DNA from: Sphingomonas sp. BK345
GTDB lineage: Bacteria > Pseudomonadota > Alphaproteobacteria > Sphingomonadales > Sphingomonadaceae
Direction of reading: 5' to 3'
DNA: 64,000 nucleotides
Assembly: GCF_014193845.1 (NCBI RefSeq)
Contig: NZ_JACHZX010000001.1
Location: 248,001-312,000, forward strand
Below, in pieces: positions 1-8,460 of this stretch. How positions within the stretch are numbered: the first letter of the stretch is position 1; every line of letters begins with the position of its first letter. The position numbers and the translations under genes are program-made. The notes beneath the pieces are model-generated. The model saw nothing but the letters and a program-made list of their open reading frames with translations. It did not search any database and was not told the origin of the DNA.

Positions 1-1050
1 CGCCTCGGCGCGCGCGCGGCGGACTGGACCAAGAGCGTCAACCTCGACGATCAGTTGCGCGCCGAGCTGACCACCGGCGCGGTGCGCCATCGGCTGCTGA
101 TCGGGCTCGACTATAATGACGTTCGCTACCGCAGCGCCGAAGGCTTCGGCACCGAGCCGCTCAGCGACACCTATTTGGCTCGACCGCCGCTGGTGCCGAC
201 CACGCGCCAACGCTTCTCCCAGCTCGGCGTCTACGCGCAGGAGCAGGTCGAGGCGGGCGCGCTCGGGCTCACCGCCGGCGTCCGCCACGACTGGCTCGAC
301 GCGCGCACGGATGTGCCGGACGCGCCGGCGATCGACCGCGACGACCGTCGGCTGAGCGGTCGTGTCGGCGCGACACTGCGCGTGGCGGAGGGTGTGACAC
401 CCTACCTCAACTGGTCGACCTCGTTCGAGCCGAACGTCGGCCTGCTCCTCGACGCCACGCCGGCACGGCCCACCAGCGCGCGGCAATATGAGGGCGACGT
501 CAAGTGGATGCCGCGCACCGGCGTGCTGCTCAGCGCCGCCGCGTTCGATACCCGCCAGCGCGACGGCGTCGTGTTCGACGCCTCGACCGGGATCAACCGC
601 CAGGTCCAGCTCGATCTACGCTCCCGCGGCGCGGAGCTGGAGGCCTCCGCGCGCCTGACCGCAGGGCTCGACCTCACCGCGGCCTACGCGCTCACCGACA
701 TGCGGATCCGGCGCGGCGCGGCGGGCACGACTGGCAACCATCTGTCGGCGACGCCGCGGCACAGCGGCTCGCTCTGGGCGGACTATGCGCCGACTGGCGG
801 GGGTTTCGGGCTCGGCGCGGGTGTGCGCTTCCTGGGACCGAGTTGGGGCGATGATGCCAATGTGATCCGCAATCGCGCGCGCACCTTCGCCGACGCGGTG
901 GTCCATTATGACGTGCCGTCGCGCACGCCACTGCGGTTGCAACTCAACGCCACCAACCTGCTGGGCGCGGAGCCGGTCACCTGCGCCGCGAGCTTCTGCT
1001 ACCGCGATCAGGGGCGAACGGTACTGGCGAGTGCGCGTTATCGGCTGTGA
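1..1050 (+). CDS. TonB-dependent siderophore receptor, C-terminal part (5' end outside window)
   Basis: The reading frame is open from base 1 to a TGA at 1048-1050, so the start and the plug domain lie outside the window. The visible part (about 350 residues) is the outer-membrane beta-barrel. It has alternating amphipathic strands, a PYLNWSTSFEP strand typical of FhuA/FoxA-type receptors, and a C-terminal ending of the form CYRDQGRTVLASARYRL, where the last aromatic-X-Leu supports BAM-dependent insertion. The conserved Cys pair near the end (CAASFC) is common in ferrisiderophore receptors. The role inferred from the family is TonB-driven uptake of a ferric siderophore across the outer membrane. 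It converges on the CBS-domain gene on the other strand. The ligand cannot be told from the sequence. Confidence 0.85.
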   Translation, partial: RLGARAADWTKSVNLDDQLRAELTTGAVRHRLLIGLDYNDVRYRSAEGFGTEPLSDTYLARPPLVPTTRQRFSQLGVYAQEQVEAGALGLTAGVRHDWLDARTDVPDAPAIDRDDRRLSGRVGATLRVAEGVTPYLNWSTSFEPNVGLLLDATPARPTSARQYEGDVKWMPRTGVLLSAAAFDTRQRDGVVFDASTGINRQVQLDLRSRGAELEASARLTAGLDLTAAYALTDMRIRRGAAGTTGNHLSATPRHSGSLWADYAPTGGGFGLGAGVRFLGPSWGDDANVIRNRARTFADAVVHYDVPSRTPLRLQLNATNLLGAEPVTCAASFCYRDQGRTVLASARYRL

Positions 1051-1052
1051 GG

Positions 1053-1069
1053 TGCTGCGTGGAGCAGCA
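1053..1069. terminator. Small hairpin between convergent genes
   Basis: TGCTGC-GTGGA-GCAGCA forms a perfect 6-bp stem with a 5-base loop just after the receptor stop codon and before the stop of the convergent minus-strand gene. There is no clear T-run, so termination is inferred from position only. Confidence 0.35.
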
Positions 1070-1099
1070 ACGCGCGCACGCTTCGTAACTGCGCCGACG

Positions 1100-2395
1100 T
1101 CACGCCTCGCTGACGAGCAGCTTGTCGATGCGGCGTCCGTCGAGGTCGACCACCTCGAACTTCCAGCCCTGTTCCTCGAAGCTCTCGCCCTCGGCGGGCA
1201 GTTTGCGGAACGCCGCCAGCGCCAGCCCGGCCACTGTGGCGTAGTCGCGGTCCTCGGGCAGATCGATGCCGAGCCGCTCCGCCAGCGCGTCCGCGGCCAT
1301 CGTTCCCGCCACCAGCAGCGAGCCGTCGTCGCGCTCGACCACGTTGGGCGTCTCGCCGGGGTCGGCATCCGAGGCGAACTCGCCCGCGATCGCCGCGAGC
1401 AGGTCGGCCGGGGTCACGATCCCCTCGAAATGCCCGTATTCGTCGTGGATCAGCGCCATCGGCACCTCGGCGCGGCGCAACGCGTCGAGCGCGTCCATCG
1501 CGTCGATCTGGTCGACCACCACCGGCGCACGTCGCATCAGCCGCGCCACGTCGAGCGTCTCGCCGCGGAACAGCGCCATCGCGACGTCGCGCGCCTGCAC
1601 CACGCCGATCACCGAGTCGATCGAGCCCTCCGCCACCGGCAGCCGGCTGTGAGCGACGTCGAGCAGCTTGGCGCGGATCGCGGCGTCGTCGAGCGAGACG
1701 TCGATCCACTCCACCTCGGTGCGCGGCGTCATCACCTCGCGCACCGGACGATCGGCGAGCCGCACCACGCCCGAGATGATCGAGCGCTCATGCTCCTCGA
1801 TCACACCCGACTTGCTCGCCTCGGCGACGATCAGGTGAAGCTCCTCCGCGGTGACCTGATCCTCGTTCTCGCGCGTCAGCCCAAGCAGGCGGAAGGCCAG
1901 CGCGCTGGTTGAATCGAGCATCCACACCAGGGGCTTGGTGAAGCGCGCCAGATAGGCCATCGGCAGCGCGATCAGCGCCGCCACCGTCTCGGGCTTGCGC
2001 AGCGCGAACTGCTTGGGGACGAGCTCGCCGACGATCAGCGACGCATAAGTGGTGAGCCCGATCACCAGGATATAGCCGAGGCGCTCGGCCGCGGCATGGC
2101 TGAGCCCCAACGCCTCGAGCCGCGCCGCGGTGGGCGTGCCCAGGCTCGCGCCCGAATAGGCACCTGCGATGATGCCGATCAGCGTGATGCCGATCTGAAC
2201 GGTGGAGAGGAACTTGCCGGGGTCGGCGGCGAGCTCGATCGCGGTGGCGGCGCCGCGCCGGCCGCTGCGCGCCATCGCCTCCAACCGCGCCTTGCGCGCG
2301 GACACGATCGCCAGCTCGCTCATCGCGAACACGCCGTTGAGCGCGACCAGCGCCAGGATGATGACGACGTCGATCCAGGGGAACGGCGGTAGCAT
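1100..2395 (-). CDS. HlyC/CorC (CNNM/UPF0053) family CBS-domain membrane protein
   Basis: The protein has 431 residues from the ATG at 2395 (MLPPFPW), which begins directly before the first membrane segment. The order is a DUF21 transmembrane domain (about 5-200) with the family signature GxELVPK (seen as VGELVPKQFALRKPE), two CBS repeats (about 210-335, containing REVMTPRTEV), and a C-terminal CorC/HlyC domain (about 345-425). Homologues are linked to Mg2+/Co2+ efflux or tolerance; the old name hemolysin is historical. It is an inner-membrane protein with cytoplasmic CBS domains that probably sense nucleotide or Mg2+. It is divergent from the OmpA-like lipoprotein gene, with 145 bp between the starts. 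The family call is firm; the transported ion is not. Confidence 0.9.
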   Translation of the reverse strand: MLPPFPWIDVVIILALVALNGVFAMSELAIVSARKARLEAMARSGRRGAATAIELAADPGKFLSTVQIGITLIGIIAGAYSGASLGTPTAARLEALGLSHAAAERLGYILVIGLTTYASLIVGELVPKQFALRKPETVAALIALPMAYLARFTKPLVWMLDSTSALAFRLLGLTRENEDQVTAEELHLIVAEASKSGVIEEHERSIISGVVRLADRPVREVMTPRTEVEWIDVSLDDAAIRAKLLDVAHSRLPVAEGSIDSVIGVVQARDVAMALFRGETLDVARLMRRAPVVVDQIDAMDALDALRRAEVPMALIHDEYGHFEGIVTPADLLAAIAGEFASDADPGETPNVVERDDGSLLVAGTMAADALAERLGIDLPEDRDYATVAGLALAAFRKLPAEGESFEEQGWKFEVVDLDGRRIDKLLVSEA

Positions 2396-2540
2396 GTTCG
2401 TGCTGTCTCTCTTGGCGGCAAAGCGTGCGCGCGACAATCCGCAAAGTGGCGCTTCGCTCCGTCATCGCGCATTCAGCGCGGGAGGAACAATGGTCGCGCA
2501 CGTCGGGTTGTCCGGCATTGATCTGGGGAAAGGGAAGTCC

Positions 2541-3224
2541 ATGAAGCTGTCGTCCAAGCTGGTCGCCGCCGCGTCCGCGCTGTCGCTGGTGTCGGTCGCG
2601 GCCTGCACCACCGATCCCGAGACGGGCGAGCGGCGCATGTCGAAGACCGCGATCGGCGGTCTGGGCGGCGCGCTCGGCGGCTATCTGCTCGGCGACCTCG
2701 TCGGCGGGCGGCGCGACCGGACCGAGAAGATCATCGGCGCCGGTCTCGGCGGTATCGCAGGCGCGGGCGTGGGCGCGTATATGGACAAGCAGGAGCGCGA
2801 GATGCGCGAGCGCACCCGCGGCACCGACGTGCAGGTGACGCGCCAGGGCGACGACCTGCTGCTGAACATCCCGTCGGGGATCAACTTCGCGTACAATTCG
2901 GCGAACGTGCAGCCGCAGTTCCGCGGCACGCTCGACAAGGTGGCGAGCGTGCTGGCGGATTACCCGCAGACCTATATCGACGTGTACGGTCACACCGACT
3001 CGACCGGCAGCGATTCGTACAACCAGGACCTGTCGGAGCGGCGCGCGACGTCGGTGGCGGACTATCTGTCGAGCCACGGCGTGCAGGCGGCGCGGATCGC
3101 GACGCGCGGCTTCGGCGAGACCCAGCCGATCGAGACCAACGACACCGAGCAGGGCCGCGCCGCCAACCGTCGCGTGGAGATCAAGGTGGTGCCGATCTCG
3201 CAGAATGACGTGCCGCCGCGCTGA
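2541..3224 (+). CDS. OmpA-family lipoprotein with glycine-zipper domain
   Basis: The 227-residue protein starts at the ATG at 2541, preceded by the purine-rich GGGAAAGGGAAG. Residues 1-22 form a lipoprotein signal with a lipobox ending VSVAAC, so Cys22 should be lipidated. Residues about 35-85 are a glycine-zipper segment (GGLGGALGGYLLGDLVGG). Residues about 110-222 are an OmpA-like peptidoglycan-binding domain with YGHTDSTGS and NRRVEIKV. This layout matches YiaD-type proteins that tether the outer membrane to peptidoglycan. No operon partner is evident downstream; the next 380 bp are non-coding. Confidence 0.9.
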   Translation: MKLSSKLVAAASALSLVSVAACTTDPETGERRMSKTAIGGLGGALGGYLLGDLVGGRRDRTEKIIGAGLGGIAGAGVGAYMDKQEREMRERTRGTDVQVTRQGDDLLLNIPSGINFAYNSANVQPQFRGTLDKVASVLADYPQTYIDVYGHTDSTGSDSYNQDLSERRATSVADYLSSHGVQAARIATRGFGETQPIETNDTEQGRAANRRVEIKVVPISQNDVPPR

Positions 3225-3603
3225 GATATCAAGAGCAGGGCGGGCCGCGTGCTCCGCATTCTTCTCGGGAGTTCGAAGATGCGATTAAGCCGCTTCCGCC
3301 CACTTGCTAGCGCTATCTCACCCTCTCTTGAGAATATAGCGCCCCATGCTGCCGCCCCCACGCTGACCACAGCATCGTACCTCAGCCGACGCGGTGTAGG
3401 AGATACGGGGAACGGATCGGCTCGCCGTAATGGGTCGGCTCGCCGCCGACGTTCCGGCGCGGCGACGCTCACCCTGTCGGTCACTCGCGCGGCGTCACGC
3501 TCCCGCGCACGCAGGAGGCCGGACTAGCGAAGCGAAGCGCGTGTGACCTTGGGCTCCTGCCTGCGCAGGAGCACGGCGCCATCGCCGGCCCTTTACCGCC
3601 CGG
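3225..3603. other. Intergenic region without a supported gene
   Basis: About 380 bp without a credible coding frame. It holds a short direct repeat of TCGGCTCGCCG near 3417 and 3434 and a REP-like hairpin at 3553-3572. Nothing else was recognised. Confidence 0.6.
3553..3572. repeat. REP-like hairpin, copy 1
   Basis: GCTCCTGC-CTGC-GCAGGAGC is a perfect 8-bp stem with a 4-base loop, flanked by GGG/ACGG. Related hairpins occur at 42875, 42929, 50832 and 50886, all between genes. Confidence 0.7.
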
Positions 3604-4266
3604 TCAGCGCGGCGGCAGCAGCTTCGCCCAGCGCGCGTCGAGTCGCGCCTGCGCGCTGGCACGCGGCACGCGTGTCACCAGCGAGAGCCCGCGGAGGCTG
3701 ATGCTGTGGCCGCTGAACAGATGGCCGCTGATCGAATAGCCGATGTCGTAGAGCGCGACGTCCTCGTGCGGTGCGCCGTCCACGAGGTAGCGCGTGACGA
3801 TCGCCACCGGCATCTGCTCGTCCCCGCGACTGTCGTCGGGCCGGTGCGCCGCGGCGCGCGCCTTCTTCAGCGCGCCCTCGAACCAGTCGCCCTCGATCCG
3901 CGGCTCGCCCGTGGTCTCGACCGGGTCGAGTCCGAGCGCGGACGGGAACAGCAGGGTCTGGCTCTGCACCGACTGCGCGTCCGCGGCCGGTCGCAGCGTG
4001 AGGCGGTCCTTCGACGCCGCCGACGCCACCAGCGTCAGCGTGGTCGCGCGCGAGGAGGCGCGCGTCGACTCCTCGGCCTTGGCGACCTTGTCGTCGCGCC
4101 GGTCGCTCCAATTGCTCCACAGGGTCAGCGCCGAGATCAGCACCGCCACTAGCGCGAGCACCTCGCCCAAGGTAATCCAGCGGCGACGGATCGCCGCCGC
4201 CTCAACCGCGCGCTTCTCGGCGCGGGTGCCGGCGTCATCGTTCCGGTTGGGTGGCAGCTCGCTCAT
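3604..4266 (-). CDS. Hypothetical membrane-anchored protein
   Basis: The 220-residue protein starts at the ATG at 4266 (MSELPPNRND). Residues about 1-28 are charged and hydrophilic, about 30-50 form one membrane segment (ITLGEVLALVAVLISALTLW), and the rest is a soluble domain of about 170 residues with predicted beta content and no recognised motif. The topology suggests an inner-membrane anchor with the C-terminal domain outside the cytoplasm, but orientation is not proven. GC at third positions supports a real gene. I do not recognise the family. It stands alone, back to back with a TonB-receptor remnant. Confidence 0.75.
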   Translation of the reverse strand: MSELPPNRNDDAGTRAEKRAVEAAAIRRRWITLGEVLALVAVLISALTLWSNWSDRRDDKVAKAEESTRASSRATTLTLVASAASKDRLTLRPAADAQSVQSQTLLFPSALGLDPVETTGEPRIEGDWFEGALKKARAAAHRPDDSRGDEQMPVAIVTRYLVDGAPHEDVALYDIGYSISGHLFSGHSISLRGLSLVTRVPRASAQARLDARWAKLLPPR

Positions 4267-4356
4267 GCCTCGCCTTCGATCATCGCGCGCGGCCCGGGTC
4301 AAGCGGGCACGGCGCCGCGCGACCTGGACCGAGCACGGATGTGCCGTCATCCGCAT

Positions 4357-4374
4357 TATATACGGTCGTATATA
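4357..4374. promoter_or_regulatory. Perfect inverted repeat, possible operator
   Basis: TATATACG-GT-CGTATATA is a perfect 8-bp inverted repeat with a 2-base centre in an otherwise GC-rich stretch. It lies just upstream of the receptor remnant and about 90 bp upstream of the minus-strand start at 4266. The AT-rich dyad is typical of a repressor site, but the regulator is unknown. Confidence 0.4.
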
Positions 4375-4383
4375 GCGCCCTAA

Positions 4384-4694
4384 AGGCGCGGGCTCGACTA
4401 TGTCCGGCCTGTCGGCGCGGGTGCGCTCACGCTCCACGTCGATACCGCGTCACGCAGAGGCTATAATGGCGACCCTAGCCTGCCACTCTTTACCTACATC
4501 CGCGGCTACAACCTGACCAACGCCAACCTCGACTACCGCTCCGCAAGCGGGTTGGAGCTGATCGTCTGGGCGCGCAACCTGTTCGACGCCGCTACATCCA
4601 GAACCTGACGGTTCAGGCCGGCAACTCGGGCCTTATCCTCGGCAGCCCGAGCGACCCGCGCACGGTCGGCGGCACGCTGCGCTTCCACCTGTGA
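4384..4694 (+). pseudogene. Frameshifted C-terminal remnant of a TonB-dependent receptor
   Basis: From about 4384 one frame reads receptor-like barrel strands (LDYVRPVGAGALTLHVD, then YIRGYNLTNANLDYRSASG and LIVWARNLFDA). After codon GCC at 4588-4590 it runs into a stop at 4606. Moving by one base continues the receptor ending: RYIQNLTVQAGNSGLILGSP, then RTVGGTLRFHL and a TGA at 4692-4694. Loss of a single C near 4590 explains this. A stop (TAA at 4381) and no plug-like sequence upstream show that most of the gene is gone. It lies 92 bp before the beta-glucosidase, as expected for a former sugar receptor paired with that enzyme. A sequencing error could explain the frameshift but not the missing N-terminal part. 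Confidence 0.8.
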
Positions 4695-4786
4695 GCGCCG
4701 AGGCGCAGCGATCGCTGGGCAACTTCCCTGACATCTGGTAAGGCCAATCCCGACCGGCATAGCCGGCTATGACAGGGAGGGTGAGG

Positions 4787-7300
4787 ATGGCGGCATGGTC
4801 TCGTCGCGGCGCATGGGCGCTGCTGGTCTCGTCGACGCTGGCCGGGCCGCTCGCGGCGCAGGCGCCGGCGCCGCTCGCCTGGATGGCGCCCGCCCTGGTC
4901 GAGCAGCAGCGCGCAGCGCGATCGGATGAGGCGCGCGAGTCGGTCGCGCGTGAGCGTGCGCGCGCGCTGGTCGGCGCGATGACGCTCCCGCAGAAGATGC
5001 AGCAGCTCACCGGCAGCAAGCCTTCTGTACTGCCCGAGTTGCCCAATTGCTTCGGGGCGCGGCACGTCGACGGCATCGCCGCCCTGGCGATCCCCACCTT
5101 CCGCATCACCAACGGTCCGGTCGGCGTCGGCCAGAACGACTGCGTCTCGCTCGCCGTGCGCGACTCGATGAGCTCGGATCGGCGCTCGATGTTCCGCGCC
5201 TACAGCGACCCCAGCTCGGCCAAGGCGACCGCCCTGCCCTCCGGCATGGCGGTCGCCGCCTCGTTCGACCCGCGGGTCGCCGCCGATTTCGGCGCGGTGA
5301 TCGCGCGCGAGATGAACGACCTCGCGCTCCACGTCTTCGAGGCGCCGGGGATGAACCTGGCGCGGCTGCCGATCCTGGGGCGCAACTTCGAGTATTTCGG
5401 GGAGGACCCTTATCTCGCCGGCACCATGGCGGTGGCCGAGATCCGTGCGGTCCAGGCCGGCAACATCATCGCCATGGCCAAGCATTTCGTCGCCAACGAG
5501 CAGGAGACGAACCGCATGACGATCCAGGAGACCGTCGACGAGCAGGTGCTGCGCGAGCTGTACCTAATCCCGTTCGAGATGAGCGTGAAGGACGCCAAGG
5601 TCGCCGCGGTCATGTGCTCGTACAATTCCCTCAACGGTCTGCAGGCGTGCGCCAACAAGCCGATGTTGACGGGGGTGCTGCGCGAGGACTGGGGCTTCAA
5701 CGGCTATGTCCAGACCGACTTCTTCGCGCAGAAGAGCACCGCTCCGGCGCTGGACGCGGGGCTCGACCACGAGATGCCGACGCCGATCCACTGGGCGCCC
5801 GACAAGCTCACTGCCGCGCTCGCCGAGAACGCGATCGCGCCGGCCCAGATCGATCGCGCGCTGGAGCGCCGCTACACCCAGATGTTCAAGGCCGGGATTT
5901 TCGATCGTGCGCTGCGCCAGTCGCCGATCGACTATGCCGCCGGCGGACGGGCCGCGCGCTCGATCGGCGCGCGCGCCGCGGTGCTACTCCAGAACAACGG
6001 CGCGCTCCCGCTGGCGCGGACCGCGCGCACGATCGCGCTGGTCGGCAAGGCGAGCCAACCCTATGCGCAGCAGGCCATCGCGGGCGGCGCGATCCTCGGC
6101 AAGCCGATGGGCGCCGGCGGCGGCAGCTCGGACGTGGTACCCGCTTATACGGTCACGCCGATCGACGGCCTGCGCGCCGGGCTGCGCGCGGCCGGCCGCG
6201 CCGACGCGGCGGTCAGCCTGATCCTGGTCGACGACGCCAACCGCACCGCCACGATCGACGGCAAAGTGGGGGCGTTCGACGCCGCGCTCGCGCGGATTGC
6301 CGCGGCCGACGCGGTAGTGGTGATGGCGGGCACCAACGCCGAGGAGGGCGCCGACCGGGCCAGCTTCACGCGCAAGGACGGCCACGAACTCGCCCAGCCC
6401 GCCGCGGCCGGCCTGTCGCTCGACTGGTACGTCGCCAAGCCGAGCGCGATCGCCACCGCCGATGGCGAGCCCGCGAACCCCGCGGCCTCGAGTGGGACGG
6501 TCGCGATGCTCGCCGCGATCCTGGCGGCGCGCTCCACCACCGCGGCGGCGATGCCGGCCAAGACCGTGCTGGTGCTCAAGGACAATGCCAGCGTCGCGCT
6601 GGATCCGGCGCTGCTCGGCGCGGCCGGCCCGTCGATCCTCGAGGTGTGGTTCCCCGGCCAGGAGGACGGCAACATCGTCGCCGATCTGCTGCTCGGCCGC
6701 GCCGAACCGACCGGGCGCCTGCCGGTCACCTTCCCGATCGCCGGACGCGGCTTCCTCGACTCGATCGCGCCGGCGCAATTTCCCGGCATCCCCGCGGGCG
6801 ACGGCAAGACACAGACGGTGACCTACAGCGAGGGGCTGGAGATCGGCTACCGCTGGTATGATTCGCACTGCGGCCCGACACCGTGCGTCGCCTTCCCGTT
6901 CGGCCACGGCCTGTCATACACCCGCTTCGCCAGCGACACGCCTCGGCTCGAGCCCGCCGGCGAGGACAAGGTGCTGCGCGCGAGCGTCACGGTACGCAAC
7001 ATCGGCGCGCGAGCCGGGACCGAGGTGATGCAGGCCTATCTGTCGCTGCCGCCCGGCGCCAACACGGTGGGCGCGCGCCAGCCGCCGCGTCGGTTGGTCG
7101 GCTTCGAGCGGGTCACACTCGCGCCCGGCGAATCGCGGCGCGTGACGATCGCCGTCGATCCGGCGGCGAGCCATCATCCGATGAGCGTGTGGAACAAGGC
7201 GCAGCACGCCTGGGTGACGCCGCGCGGCCGCTACGTGCTGCGGCTCGGCACCTCGTCCGCACTCGGCGACCTGCTCGAGGCGGGCAGCGTCACCCGCTGA
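4787..7300 (+). CDS. Glycoside hydrolase family 3 beta-glucosidase-like, exported
   Basis: A GH3 enzyme of 837 residues. I chose the ATG at 4787 because GGGAGGGTGAGG lies directly before it; an in-frame ATG at 4769 lacks such a site. The N-terminus is a Sec signal (WALLVSSTLAGPLAAQA). The (beta/alpha)8 domain has LPILGRNFEYFGEDP and AKHFVANEQE, and the nucleophile Asp sits in GYVQTDFF (about residue 311). The alpha/beta sandwich has LEVWFPGQEDGNIVADLL, and the C-terminal fibronectin-like domain starts after FPFGHGLSYTRF. It likely removes beta-linked glucose or similar sugars in the periplasm. It follows a decayed TonB receptor that may once have delivered its substrate. Confidence 0.9.
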   Translation: MAAWSRRGAWALLVSSTLAGPLAAQAPAPLAWMAPALVEQQRAARSDEARESVARERARALVGAMTLPQKMQQLTGSKPSVLPELPNCFGARHVDGIAALAIPTFRITNGPVGVGQNDCVSLAVRDSMSSDRRSMFRAYSDPSSAKATALPSGMAVAASFDPRVAADFGAVIAREMNDLALHVFEAPGMNLARLPILGRNFEYFGEDPYLAGTMAVAEIRAVQAGNIIAMAKHFVANEQETNRMTIQETVDEQVLRELYLIPFEMSVKDAKVAAVMCSYNSLNGLQACANKPMLTGVLREDWGFNGYVQTDFFAQKSTAPALDAGLDHEMPTPIHWAPDKLTAALAENAIAPAQIDRALERRYTQMFKAGIFDRALRQSPIDYAAGGRAARSIGARAAVLLQNNGALPLARTARTIALVGKASQPYAQQAIAGGAILGKPMGAGGGSSDVVPAYTVTPIDGLRAGLRAAGRADAAVSLILVDDANRTATIDGKVGAFDAALARIAAADAVVVMAGTNAEEGADRASFTRKDGHELAQPAAAGLSLDWYVAKPSAIATADGEPANPAASSGTVAMLAAILAARSTTAAAMPAKTVLVLKDNASVALDPALLGAAGPSILEVWFPGQEDGNIVADLLLGRAEPTGRLPVTFPIAGRGFLDSIAPAQFPGIPAGDGKTQTVTYSEGLEIGYRWYDSHCGPTPCVAFPFGHGLSYTRFASDTPRLEPAGEDKVLRASVTVRNIGARAGTEVMQAYLSLPPGANTVGARQPPRRLVGFERVTLAPGESRRVTIAVDPAASHHPMSVWNKAQHAWVTPRGRYVLRLGTSSALGDLLEAGSVTR

Positions 7301-7318
7301 GCGGCCCTTAAACGAGAA

Positions 7319-7348
7319 GGAGGACGGCGCCGCGGGGCGCCGTCCTCC
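7319..7348. terminator. Bidirectional intrinsic terminator
   Basis: A perfect 13-bp stem (GGAGGACGGCGCC, 7319-7331, paired with 7336-7348) and a GCGG loop sit between the convergent GH3 and PEPxxWA genes. The flanks are GAGAA on the left and CTTG on the right, so it can serve both strands although the T-runs are short. Confidence 0.8.
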
Positions 7349-7385
7349 CTTGCTCCAGGATCGGCGGTCGCCCCGCCGACGTGGA

Positions 7386-7943
7386 TCAGATCGCCTGGCT
7401 GAAGCGCACCGCGGTGCGACGGCGACGCATCGCATAGCCGACCACGCCGAAGCCCATGATCATCATCGCCCAGGTCGCCGGCTCGGGCACCGCCGAGTTG
7501 ACCGGGGTGAAGGTCGCCTGACCGCCGTACGCGCCGTTGCCGCGCGACAGGCCGGTGACGACGAGCTTGTTCAGCTGGCCGGCCACGATCGGCACGTTGT
7601 TGATGAAGGCGACCTCGAACGCGCCGCCGGCGGTCTTCGTGATCTGCGCGGCGATGTCATTGATCGTCACCGAGGTGAAATCGAGATCGTTGGCCGAGAA
7701 GAGGTCGGTGACGCTGGTGGTCACCGTGCCGCTGCCCAGACCGTTGGTCGGCAGGGTGAAGGTGAAGGTGTCGGTGAAGGTACCCGACTTGAGGCCCTCG
7801 ACCCGGAACGCGCCCGAGAAGGTGCCGTTCGGGCCGGCGGTCGCCTGGAAGTTGGGCGAGCCGACCGGATAGGTGGCTGCTTCGGCCGAGACGGCGCCTA
7901 GCGCAGCGGCGGCCGCCATGGTGATGGCAACGAGGCTTTTCAT
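7386..7943 (-). CDS. PEPxxWA-CTERM sorting domain protein
   Basis: The 185-residue protein starts at the ATG at 7943, preceded by GGGAGTTCCT. It has a Sec signal (MKSLVAITMAAAAALGAVSAEA), a secreted middle domain with a TFTDTFTF stretch of the FxDxF type, and a C-terminal sorting tail: the VPEPATWA motif, one hydrophobic helix (MMIMGFGVVGYA) and an Arg cluster (MRRRR). Proteins with this tail are exported and processed by an exosortase or an analogous system. No exosortase gene is present in this window, so the partner must be elsewhere. The mature function is unknown. Confidence 0.88.
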   Translation of the reverse strand: MKSLVAITMAAAAALGAVSAEAATYPVGSPNFQATAGPNGTFSGAFRVEGLKSGTFTDTFTFTLPTNGLGSGTVTTSVTDLFSANDLDFTSVTINDIAAQITKTAGGAFEVAFINNVPIVAGQLNKLVVTGLSRGNGAYGGQATFTPVNSAVPEPATWAMMIMGFGVVGYAMRRRRTAVRFSQAI

Positions 7944-8460
7944 AGGAACTCCCTTTGATTCGAGTCGGCCTGATTTCATCTGCCTGGCCGCGATATGACA
8001 CAGCCGCTCTGGAAGGATGAACAAAAAATTAACGATAGCTGCTCCCATTCGGGGCATTTGCGTTGCAACAAAAAAACGTTGCGTTGCGGAACTTCCGCGT
8101 GGCCGCCCGCAGCGTCCATCCGAGAAATCGCACGACTCATCTTTCGCCGCCTCGGACCGACTAGGACCTGTTAACTAAATCTGCTCTAGCGAGAACGCCG
8201 TAACGAACTCGCTCAACGTGCTGATGAAACACGAACGATAAAACCAGGGGTCCAATCTAGTTCTGATGCGGATCAGTCGCGCGCCTGTCCTGGCGGCGGC
8301 TGAGAGGATTAGCCTGTCAGTGATGTACGTACGGCATCTGGCAATCGCTGCTGGATATCGAGCGGGATAGTGTGTCTGCGGCGATCATCGCGTCCGCGGC
8401 GATGAGAGCGCATGTCCAATATTCAACTGCCCAACCGGTTCCTCGATCCAAAGGTGATGT
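7944..8460. other. Intergenic region between divergent genes
   Basis: About 515 bp that should hold promoters for the PEPxxWA gene (left) and the FeeM-like gene (right). It has lower GC than its surroundings, three copies of CGTTGC near 8061-8087, and a GTACGTAC palindrome near 8325. No coding frame is supported. Confidence 0.5.
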
